Part shown: positions 25,311 to 32,394 of the stretch, piece by piece
Numbering within the stretch: position 1 is the stretch's first letter
How the letters are laid out: every line of letters starts with the position of its first letter
DNA from: Flavobacteriia bacterium
GTDB taxonomy: Bacteria > Bacteroidota > Bacteroidia > Flavobacteriales > Weeksellaceae
DNA: 64,000 bases
Reading direction: 5' to 3'
Assembly (NCBI GenBank): GCA_015999765.1
Contig: JAECQR010000003.1
Coordinates: forward strand, 62,001-126,000
Notes under the pieces: model-generated
Told to the model about the DNA's origin: nothing
Databases searched by the model: none
The model's input: the letters and a program-made list of their open reading frames with translations, nothing else
Made by a program: the position numbers and the translations under genes

Positions 25311-25976
25311 TTAAAATTTCATTTTTATACCGAAACCGTCACCGTTGGTAACCACAAAGTATTCACTGGTTGGTTTTAAAATATAAGCAGAATTATTTCT
25401 TATTTTTTTCATTTGAGAACTTCCCGAAATTTTCATTACCAATCCGGCTACCATCCCAGCTAATCCTATGATCAATGGAATCGGACTGCCCTGTGCTTCA
25501 GCTTTTTGGTTAACTTCATTCACAGTCTCTGCAGAACCGGAAGATAAATTCAGAAGACCGCCAACCAGAAAACAGGCGCCGCCACCTACCAGAAATCCGG
25601 TACCTAACTGGTTGAGTTTTTTGGCTTTGATATAATCCCCGGTATTAATGAAATTATTTTTCGCTAAAGAACTTTCCGAAGACTGTCTTAATATCGTATT
25701 GGCAACTGAAGATTCAGCTTTTGGAAATGCGGTTTCATTAACTGTTTCTGCATCATAAATCATACTTTTTATAGAACTGTCGTAAAGAAATTCCTCTTTT
25801 CCGGTTTCCGAATTAAGGAAGGTTACTTTTCCTTTTTCATAAACCAGATTGGTGTAATTTATATTTAAGTCTGTCGAAGTTGTTATTGTTCCTTTTGATG
25901 AATTTTTTGGAATTTTCACCTGCGCAAATAAAAACCCTCCAATGAGAACCGAGCAAAAAATAATTACTTTTTTCAT
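25311..25976 (-). CDS. Exported/membrane protein of unknown function
   Basis: 221 residues with a signal peptide (VIIFCSVLIGGFLFAQ) and two further hydrophobic segments (GTGFLVGGGACFLVGGLLNL and PLIIGLAGMVAGLVMKISG), so it is probably an integral or hairpin-inserted envelope protein. The N-terminal mature part contains a short beta-rich segment (NLVYEKGKVTFLNSETGKEEFL) that I do not recognise. It follows tpiA after 8 nt on the same transcript. No function is claimed. Confidence 0.75.
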   Translation of the reverse strand: MKKVIIFCSVLIGGFLFAQVKIPKNSSKGTITTSTDLNINYTNLVYEKGKVTFLNSETGKEEFLYDSSIKSMIYDAETVNETAFPKAESSVANTILRQSSESSLAKNNFINTGDYIKAKKLNQLGTGFLVGGGACFLVGGLLNLSSGSAETVNEVNQKAEAQGSPIPLIIGLAGMVAGLVMKISGSSQMKKIRNNSAYILKPTSEYFVVTNGDGFGIKMKF

Positions 25977-25984
25977 CAGAAAAA

Positions 25985-26746
25985 TTAGGAATTAAAACCT
26001 TCAATTATCTTCGCGAAGTCATCGATTTTTAAAGCTGCGCCTCCAATCAAACCACCGTCGATATCAGGTTGTGAGAAAATTTCTTTTGCGTTATCAGGTT
26101 TCACAGAACCGCCGTATAAAATTGAAATTTCGTCGGCAACTTCCTGTCCGTATTTTGCTGCGATTAAACTTCGGATGTGGGCATGAATTTCCTGAGCCTG
26201 TTCCGGACTTGCAGTTTCGCCGGTTCCGATGGCCCAAACAGGTTCGTAAGCGATAACCACTTTTTTAATTTCTTCTGCAGAAAGGGTAAATAACGCAACT
26301 TCGGTCTGTTTTTTTACGACTTCTAAATGTTGTCCGGATTTTCTCTGTTCTAAAGTTTCGCCGTTACAGTAAATTGGGGTTAAACCTTTATCTAAAGCCA
26401 GTTTTACTTTTCTGTTGCAGTGTGAATCGGTTTCACCGTGGTATTGTCTGCGTTCTGAGTGACCGATAATCGCTCCGGTTGCATCGATAGATTCAAGCAT
26501 ATCAGCAGAAATTTCGCCGGTGTAGGCACCGCTTTCGTATTCGCTCATATCCTGTGCAAAAACTCCTATTTCATCCTGCTCATATAAATCCTTAGCCATC
26601 ATTAAATACAAAGAGGGCGGTGCGATCCAGACTTCACAGTTGGTGGCGTTATTTTTTTTGTAATCGAGTAACTGAAACATAAGCTGTTGTGCTTCAATTA
26701 CATTTTTGTTCATTTTCCAGTTTCCTGCAACGATATTTTTTCTCAT
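25985..26746 (-). CDS. tpiA: Triosephosphate isomerase
   Basis: 253 residues from the Met at 26746 (MRKNIVAGNWKMNKN); an in-frame Met at 26821 would add a 25-residue extension and sit in the hairpin of the upstream terminator. Catalytic residues are Asn9 and Lys11 (NWKM), His96 (IIGHSERR) and Glu168 (AYEPVWAIGTG); the phosphate loop LYGGSVKPDN is intact. It interconverts dihydroxyacetone phosphate and glyceraldehyde 3-phosphate. Usually linked in this phylum with the DUF1599 and DoxX-like genes, which are also here a little upstream. Confidence 0.96.
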   Translation of the reverse strand: MRKNIVAGNWKMNKNVIEAQQLMFQLLDYKKNNATNCEVWIAPPSLYLMMAKDLYEQDEIGVFAQDMSEYESGAYTGEISADMLESIDATGAIIGHSERRQYHGETDSHCNRKVKLALDKGLTPIYCNGETLEQRKSGQHLEVVKKQTEVALFTLSAEEIKKVVIAYEPVWAIGTGETASPEQAQEIHAHIRSLIAAKYGQEVADEISILYGGSVKPDNAKEIFSQPDIDGGLIGGAALKIDDFAKIIEGFNS

Positions 26747-26791
26747 AGCTACTTTTTTAATATTCACAAAAATCCGAAATATTCGGTGATA

Positions 26792-26830
26792 AAAAAAATA
26801 AAGCGGAATGATTACCGTCATTCCGCTTTA
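26792..26830 (-). terminator. Terminator after the oligopeptidase B gene
   Basis: Perfect 12-bp stem AAAGCGGAATGA/TCATTCCGCTTT with a six-base loop; on the minus strand an eight-base T run follows. Confidence 0.9.
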
Positions 26831-26845
26831 AATAATTGAATTCAG

Positions 26846-28972
26846 TTATTTAGTGATTCCCTCTAATTTCAAAAGAAAAGCATAGTCCCAGGCAACATCT
26901 TTCAGATAATCGAATCTACCTGATGCGCCGCCGTGACCGTAAGCCATTTCAGTTTTTAGCAATACTGCGTTTTTATCCGTTTTTAGATCGCGGAGTTTTG
27001 CGGCCCATTTCGCCGGTTCAAAATACTGAACCTGAGAATCGTGCAGACCTGTAGTAATCAGGATATTCGGGTAATTTTTCTTCTGGATGTTTTCATACGG
27101 AGAATACGATTTCATGTATAAATAAGCATCTTTATTGTTTGGATTTCCCCATTCGTCGTATTCATTTGTCGTGAGAGGAATGCTTTCATCAAGCATTGTA
27201 TTCACCACATCAACAAAAGGAACCTGCGCGATTACGCCGTTCCAGAGTTCAGGTTTCATGTTGACCACAGCGCCCATCAGCAAACCGCCTGCAGAACCGC
27301 CCTGCGCGTAAAGATGTTTCGGGGAGGTGTATTTTTCCTTCACTAAAAATTCTCCGGCATCAATGAAATCTGTAAACGTATTGATTTTCTTCATCATTTT
27401 ACCGTCTTCATACCATTGTCTTCCCATCTCCTGACCGCCTCGGATATGCGCCATTGCGAAAGCAAAACCTCTGTCCAGCAGACTTAACCTCGCTGAACTG
27501 AATGTCGCTTCCATTGAGTTTCCGTACGAGCCGTAACCGTAAAGGAGTACCGGGTTTTTGCCGTTTTTCTCAAATCCTTTTTTATAAACCATCGAAATCG
27601 GGATTTTTGTGCCGTCTTTTGCGGTGGCAAAAACCCGTTCAGTGATGTACAGATTCTTATCGTAGCCGCCAAGAACTTCCTGCTGTTTCAGTAAGGTTCG
27701 CTTTCCTGTTACCAGATTCTGCTCATATTGAGAACTTGGCGTAATCATCGAAGTATAAGCAAATCGGAAATTATCGGTATTGTATTCCGGATTGTTCATG
27801 CTCCGGATCATGTAAGCAGGTTCATCAAACTTCAGAAATTCTTTTTTCAGGGTTTTTCTGTCCTGAATAACAAGCTGGGCAAGACCGTTCTGTCTTTCTG
27901 AAAATACCAGGAAATTTTTGAACTCATCAATTCCCAACATCAAAACATCTTTACGGTGAGGGATAACTTCCTTCCAGTTTTCAACGCCTGTTTTATTGAT
28001 GGGAGTTTCCATGACTTTAAAATTTAAAGCATCTTTATTGGTCGTGATAAGAAATTTGTCTTCCAATGGAGTAATATCGTACAACACATCCTTCATTCTA
28101 GGTTGAAATACCCTGAAGTTGCCGTTGGCATCATCTGCAGGAAGATATCGGATTTCCGAACTGGTGGTGGCAGAGGAGTAAATTAAAATGTATTTATCGT
28201 TCTTTGACTTTGCGGCACCAATATAATTGGTATTATCTTTCTCGTGATAAACCACAGCATCTTTGGAAGAATCGGTTCCTAAAGTATGTCTTTTAATTTT
28301 TTCAGATAAAAGCGTGACATCATTTTTGGCCGTATAAAAAATTGTTTTATTATCGGCAGCCCAAACTGCGTCGCCTTCAGTATTTTTAATTCCTAAAGCG
28401 GTGATTTTTCCTGTCGTTAAATCCTTTAAAAATAAACTGTATTGCCGGCGCGAAAAATCATCAACACCGAAAACCATTTTTGAATTGTCCGGCGAAATAC
28501 TGAAACCTGTTGCTGTGTAGTAGGCTTTGCCTTCCGCCATTTTGTCTACATCGAGAAGAACTTCCTCAGGAGCAGATAAACTGCCTTTTTTACGGCAGTA
28601 TTTAAAGTACTGCTTTCCTGTTTCAGCCCGTGAATAGTAATAATAACCATTTTTGAAAACCGGTACGCTTTCATCTTTTTCCTTAATCCGCGCTTTCATT
28701 TCCTCGTAAAGGTTATCACGAAGCTGCTTGGTATCAGCCATCATCGTCTCAAGATACGCATTTTCGGCAGTAAGATAATTCACGACTTTGGTAGAATCTT
28801 TACCTTTTTTAAAATAATCGATCATCCAGTAATAGGGATCGCTTACTTTTTCACCGTGGATTTCGCGCACGTGGTTTTGCTTTTCGGCAACAGGAGGTTT
28901 GGCATCGGGCCAGATTTGGGCGTTCATCATACATGTAACTGTTAATAATGATGCGGCAATTGTTTTTTTCAT
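26846..28972 (-). CDS. S9 family oligopeptidase B-like peptidase, exported
   Basis: 708 residues: signal peptide (AASLLTVTCMMNAQ), an N-terminal seven-bladed propeller, and an alpha/beta-hydrolase domain with YGYGSYGNSMEATFSS, AHIRGGQEMGRQWYEDG and GGSAGGLLMG (Ser560), Asp in GLHDSQVQYFEP and His in YGHGGASGR. This is the PtrB/prolyl-oligopeptidase pattern, cutting short peptides after basic residues in oligopeptidase B. The specificity cannot be settled by eye. It is preceded by the TerB-like gene by 27 nt. Confidence 0.92.
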   Translation of the reverse strand: MKKTIAASLLTVTCMMNAQIWPDAKPPVAEKQNHVREIHGEKVSDPYYWMIDYFKKGKDSTKVVNYLTAENAYLETMMADTKQLRDNLYEEMKARIKEKDESVPVFKNGYYYYSRAETGKQYFKYCRKKGSLSAPEEVLLDVDKMAEGKAYYTATGFSISPDNSKMVFGVDDFSRRQYSLFLKDLTTGKITALGIKNTEGDAVWAADNKTIFYTAKNDVTLLSEKIKRHTLGTDSSKDAVVYHEKDNTNYIGAAKSKNDKYILIYSSATTSSEIRYLPADDANGNFRVFQPRMKDVLYDITPLEDKFLITTNKDALNFKVMETPINKTGVENWKEVIPHRKDVLMLGIDEFKNFLVFSERQNGLAQLVIQDRKTLKKEFLKFDEPAYMIRSMNNPEYNTDNFRFAYTSMITPSSQYEQNLVTGKRTLLKQQEVLGGYDKNLYITERVFATAKDGTKIPISMVYKKGFEKNGKNPVLLYGYGSYGNSMEATFSSARLSLLDRGFAFAMAHIRGGQEMGRQWYEDGKMMKKINTFTDFIDAGEFLVKEKYTSPKHLYAQGGSAGGLLMGAVVNMKPELWNGVIAQVPFVDVVNTMLDESIPLTTNEYDEWGNPNNKDAYLYMKSYSPYENIQKKNYPNILITTGLHDSQVQYFEPAKWAAKLRDLKTDKNAVLLKTEMAYGHGGASGRFDYLKDVAWDYAFLLKLEGITK

Positions 28973-28999
28973 GGTTATTGGGAGTTTTAAGTACAGCTT

Positions 29000-29350
29000 T
29001 TATGACGGAAACCACATATTCTTCAGCAACCTGTAGAAATGGTGTTCGCGCTCACTCACTTCCTCATCAGCTTTAATTAAAGACTTAGCGAAATTGAGGA
29101 AATCTTTTCGTTCCGATTCTATTGAATCATCAAAAAAGCATCGTGCATGAAACTCGAAATGATCTTTCCATTGCTCCGGCTGAAGAACTGCAATCGCATC
29201 AAGTTCGTTATCGAGATTCATTTTAAATGGAAATTCTTCTGCAAGATATTCCTGAATTTTAAGACCTTCTTCTGGCGCAAATTCACCGTCAACTGACGAT
29301 AAAATCATTAATAAATGATAACCTGCGATTGATTTATTTGATTTTTGCAT
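29000..29350 (-). CDS. TerB-like small protein
   Basis: 116 residues, all helical. Two repeated acidic features, SVDGEFAPEE near residue 20 and KADEEVSERE near residue 95, match the metal-binding EF-like turns of TerB/DjlA N-terminal domains. No membrane segment. TerB-like domains bind divalent metal and are linked with stress responses, but no tellurite cluster is present. Lies within the DUF1599 - DoxX - TerB - S9 unit with short gaps (29 and 27 nt). Confidence 0.7.
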   Translation of the reverse strand: MQKSNKSIAGYHLLMILSSVDGEFAPEEGLKIQEYLAEEFPFKMNLDNELDAIAVLQPEQWKDHFEFHARCFFDDSIESERKDFLNFAKSLIKADEEVSEREHHFYRLLKNMWFPS

Positions 29351-29379
29351 TGTTAAAATATTGTATTTAAATTGAATTT

Positions 29380-30465
29380 TTATTGTTTAAGGTAATCTTT
29401 TGCCGGGATTTTATCCACGATTTTACCTTTCTGTAATATAAGTACAAAAGGATTGCTTCGTGCAATTGTTTTAATGGCTGTACCGTCCATCACTGCGTTT
29501 TGTATGATTTTAAAAGTATTAGGATTGGTTGATACTCCTAAGATTAATGCATCTTTTTGTGTGTTAGCTTTGGCTTCAGTTTTGGTAAGAATTTCCCTGT
29601 CAGCATCTATGGGTTTGTAAGAGAAAATAAGGATTGCTTTTTTTGCCTGTAATATTTCCGGAGTTAAATCGATACCGTCTACGGATTCGGGTTTGAATTT
29701 TGAAATTTCGGATTTGTATCCCTGTTTTACGATTTTAGATGTTGTTTTTGATTCTTCAATTTTCCAGATAGATCCTTCAGCCCAATATTTTTTATCGGCG
29801 ACATATTCATCCTGATTCAGCTCGATTGTTTCACCGGTTTTATCATTTTTAAGGCTGTAAAAAGTTTTATATTCGGAAGGTTCTTTTTCAATATTTGCTT
29901 TTTCAGCATTCAGATCGGTTCCTATTTTATAATCTCTAAAATCAATTAGAGGCTCGTGAAGAATCCCATGCAGTGTGATTAATCCCATCAATACAACAAA
30001 GAGAGACAACGCGATAAACCTCACCTGTTTTTTTGCTTCCAGCAACTGAAACTGTTTCCTGTACATCAGCCACAGCAAAAGCAATCCCAGAAGAAGGATT
30101 AAATCTTTCACAAAACTTTCCCAAGGCGTGAACGTAATGGCATCACCGAAGCATCCGCAATCAGTAACTTTATTGAAATATGCGGAGTAAAACGTCAGGA
30201 AACCGAAAAATATGCAAAGTGCGATAAGTGCAGCCAGCGTAAATTTCAAGCGGATTTTAAGTAAAAGCATAAACCCAAGAATAAGTTCCAGCGCTACTAC
30301 AACAACTGCAATCGGCAGCGCCTGACTTTCCATGAACGGCATATTAAAAACCGATGGTGAAAAATACTCCTCGAGCTTAAATGAAAATCCAACAACATCA
30401 ACAGCTTTTACAAAACCCGATGCGATAAAAACGACTGCGACGATAATCCGTAAAATATGTTTCAT
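29380..30465 (-). CDS. BT_3928-like DoxX/MauE family membrane protein
   Basis: 361 residues. The N-terminal half has four membrane helices with an FVKAVDVVGFSFKLEEYF start and the motif DCGCFGDAITFTPWESFVKD characteristic of MauE/DoxX-like proteins; the C-terminal half after about residue 190 is extracytoplasmic and thioredoxin-like in shape without a CxxC. Families of this kind serve disulfide or redox chemistry in the envelope; the CGC motif supports that inference. The start of the gene is 3 nt from the stop of DUF1599, so they are co-translated. Confidence 0.8.
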   Translation of the reverse strand: MKHILRIIVAVVFIASGFVKAVDVVGFSFKLEEYFSPSVFNMPFMESQALPIAVVVVALELILGFMLLLKIRLKFTLAALIALCIFFGFLTFYSAYFNKVTDCGCFGDAITFTPWESFVKDLILLLGLLLLWLMYRKQFQLLEAKKQVRFIALSLFVVLMGLITLHGILHEPLIDFRDYKIGTDLNAEKANIEKEPSEYKTFYSLKNDKTGETIELNQDEYVADKKYWAEGSIWKIEESKTTSKIVKQGYKSEISKFKPESVDGIDLTPEILQAKKAILIFSYKPIDADREILTKTEAKANTQKDALILGVSTNPNTFKIIQNAVMDGTAIKTIARSNPFVLILQKGKIVDKIPAKDYLKQ

Positions 30466-30468
30466 GAA

Positions 30469-31035
30469 TTAAATCATTTGAGTTTTGAATTCTGGCTGTT
30501 CTTCAGAAAATTTAATGAGGCAAAAAACGGCATAATTCAGCATGTCGAAATAATTCGCGTCAATTCCTTCGGAAACTAAAGTTTCGCCGGAGTTATCTTC
30601 TATCTGTTTGGTTCTCAATACTTTTTGGTAGATTAAATCGGTGATTGAAGAAATTCTCATTTCACGCCACGCTTCGCCGTAATCATGATTTTTTCTCATC
30701 ATCAGTTCTTTGGCTTCGTTGGCAAATCGGTCGTAAAGAACCAGCATCTCAGCATTATCCTGTTTAAAATCATCTGCAAAACCTTTTTCCAACTGAATCA
30801 AACCGATAATCGAATAATTCACGATTGCAATAAAATTTTCCTCCTCGGATTCACCAACTTTTGAAACGCCCGTCGTCTGAAAATTCCTTAAACTCTTTAC
30901 TTTGATAAAAATCTGATCGGTTAAGGATGGCGTTCTCAATACGCGGAACGATGCTCCGTAATCGGTGAGTTTTTTGGTGAATAAATCGCGGCAAACGCTG
31001 ATGACTTGGTCGAACTGTTTTGATGTTTTCTGCAT
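30469..31035 (-). CDS. DUF1599 domain protein (internally duplicated)
   Basis: 188 residues made of two similar halves: LTDYGASFRVLR...TDQIFIKVKSLRNFQ...NFIAIVNYSIIGLI and NHDYGEAWREMR...TDLIYQKVLRTKQIE...YFDMLNYAVFCLI. Each has a DYG motif, a TDxIxxKV helix and a final xxNY helix. This is the DUF1599 architecture; the family has an all-alpha fold that resembles nucleotide pyrophosphohydrolases, and hydrolase activity is conceivable but unproven. Divergent from folP with overlapping promoters. Confidence 0.85.
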   Translation of the reverse strand: MQKTSKQFDQVISVCRDLFTKKLTDYGASFRVLRTPSLTDQIFIKVKSLRNFQTTGVSKVGESEEENFIAIVNYSIIGLIQLEKGFADDFKQDNAEMLVLYDRFANEAKELMMRKNHDYGEAWREMRISSITDLIYQKVLRTKQIEDNSGETLVSEGIDANYFDMLNYAVFCLIKFSEEQPEFKTQMI

Positions 31036-31052
31036 AAAATTTCTAAACTTTT

Positions 31053-31060
31053 CAAAGATA
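31053..31060 (-). promoter_or_regulatory. -7 box of the DUF1599 operon
   Basis: Reads TATCTTTG on the minus strand, 17 nt before the start at 31035. Confidence 0.45.
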
Positions 31061-31091
31061 TGAATTTTGAGGAGAAGAGGGAAGATGAAGT

Positions 31092-31124
31092 TTTGAAGTT
31101 TCAGCCAACTATTTGTTAAATTTG
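31092..31124 (+). promoter_or_regulatory. Promoter of folP, apparently leaderless
   Basis: TTTG at 31092-31095 and TAAATTTG at 31117-31124 (21-nt spacer). The ATG at 31130 lies 6 nt after the box, about where transcription should start. Confidence 0.5.
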
Positions 31125-31129
31125 CGGTT

Positions 31130-31984
31130 ATGAAATCACCTGAATCTACCGAACAAAACGCTTACTTTTCAATGAACTGCCGGGGAAAACTCATTGATCT
31201 GACGTTCCCGAAAATTATGGGTATTTTGAATCTTACACCCGATTCTTTTTCTGATGGCGGGAAGTTTAATGATGAAAAAACAGCATTGTTTCAGGCTGAA
31301 AAAATGCTGAAAGACGGTGCGGAAATCATCGATATCGGTCCGCAGTCTACGAGGCCAAATGCTGAATTTTTATCGGCTGATGAAGAGATTTCAAGAATTG
31401 GAAACATGATGTCTGTGATTAAGAAAGAATTTCCGGAAGCCTTAATTTCCCTCGATACGTTTTACGCGGAAACCGTGAAATTTGGCTTTGATGAAGGTTT
31501 GGATATTGTGAATGATATTTCAGGCGGAATGTTTGATGAAAAAATGTTCGAAACGGTGGCCAAAACAGGACTTCCGTATATTCTGATGCACGTAAATCCG
31601 ACTTACGAAACCATGCATGAAAAAATTATTGGGGATGATATTATCCTGAATATCAACAGATATTTTTCAGAAAAAATTCTGGAGCTGAGACAGTTTGGAG
31701 TGAAAGATATTATTCTGGATCCGGGTTTTGGATTCGGGAAAACAGTGGGGCAGCTGCACCAAATTATTGATGAACTGCAGCATATTGGGCTTGGAAAATT
31801 TCCAATGCTGGTCGGAATCTCCAGGAAATCTTTTATTTACAAACCTTTGGGGAAAAAGCCGCATGAAATTAATGAAGAAACACAAAAACTTCATCTAAAA
31901 ATGCTCGAAAAAGGAGCAAGGATTCTTCGCGTTCACGATGTGGCTGAAGCTAAAAAAACGGTTGATGAGTATTTGAATCGCTAA
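31130..31984 (+). CDS. folP: Dihydropteroate synthase
   Basis: 284 residues, a TIM barrel that joins p-aminobenzoate to dihydropterin pyrophosphate in folate synthesis. Signatures are MGILNLTPDSFSDGG (pterin loop 1), DIGPQSTRPNAEF (loop 2), VNDISGG, LDPGFGFGKT and GISRKSF. The start at 31130 gives an N-terminal 22-residue extension before the barrel. Its stop overlaps by four bases with the stop of the convergent 78-residue gene. Confidence 0.96.
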   Translation: MKSPESTEQNAYFSMNCRGKLIDLTFPKIMGILNLTPDSFSDGGKFNDEKTALFQAEKMLKDGAEIIDIGPQSTRPNAEFLSADEEISRIGNMMSVIKKEFPEALISLDTFYAETVKFGFDEGLDIVNDISGGMFDEKMFETVAKTGLPYILMHVNPTYETMHEKIIGDDIILNINRYFSEKILELRQFGVKDIILDPGFGFGKTVGQLHQIIDELQHIGLGKFPMLVGISRKSFIYKPLGKKPHEINEETQKLHLKMLEKGARILRVHDVAEAKKTVDEYLNR

Positions 31985-32217
31985 TTCAGATGTGAAAGTT
32001 TCTCGGCGTACTCTTTAGCAAACTGCTCGCGGTCTTTGTTGAGCTGCTCAAGGTTTACCGGCAGACTATAATTGAAGAGAATTTTTTCTTCGTCATCTAA
32101 AAATATGAGTTCCTTTTCTTCGCCATCGATCATCTGCGCGAAAATTTCCCACATGGAAGTGTCTTTCATTTTCAGCAGTTCGAAAAACTGTGATGCTTTG
32201 ATCTGAATGATTTTCAT
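31981..32217 (-). CDS. Small hypothetical protein (78 residues)
   Basis: The start at 32217 (MKIIQIKASQFFELLKMKD) is preferred over 32325, whose extension would be encoded by the GC-rich repeat. The product is mixed alpha/beta and acidic, with DGEEKELIFLDDEEKILFN and a helical end NKDREQFAKEYAEKL. It is not recognised. It overlaps folP by four bases tail to tail and a TATTTTTG box lies 25 nt upstream. Confidence 0.7.
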   Translation of the reverse strand: MKIIQIKASQFFELLKMKDTSMWEIFAQMIDGEEKELIFLDDEEKILFNYSLPVNLEQLNKDREQFAKEYAEKLSHLN

Positions 32218-32242
32218 GAATAAATCTGATTTTTTATTGCTG

Positions 32243-32250
32243 CAAAAATA
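32243..32250 (-). promoter_or_regulatory. -7 box for the 78-residue gene
   Basis: Reads TATTTTTG on the minus strand; it sits directly at the edge of the GC-rich repeat element. Confidence 0.4.
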
Positions 32251-32254
32251 GTGT

Positions 32255-32393
32255 TTTACAACGGTTCCCGCGTAAGCGATGGGAGAGGAAATCCTTATTT
32301 GTTTGCGGCGGCGAAGCCGCCGCAAACAAATAAGATTGTAACGGACGTAGCGACCCGGGCGGTTGGAAAAGCTGCGGCGAGGGATACGCCCAA
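32255..32393. repeat. GC-rich extragenic element with a perfect 19-bp hairpin
   Basis: About 140 bases, far more GC-rich than the surroundings, between two minus-strand genes. The centre (32294-32334) is a perfect inverted repeat of 19 bp per arm (CTTATTTGTTTGCGGCGGC) around a GAA loop. On each side lie related short motifs (ACAACGG...GCG and GTAACGG...GCG) and further short GC stems (CCCGCG/GCGATGGG-like; GGGCG...CGCCC). It looks like a dispersed REP-like element of this bacterial group. Coding potential here is judged spurious. Confidence 0.55.
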
Positions 32394-32394
32394 A

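Noticed and set aside
26747-26821. Longer start for triosephosphate isomerase
   Set aside because: The 25-residue extension is encoded by the terminator hairpin region and would sit before the conserved N-terminal NWKM segment.
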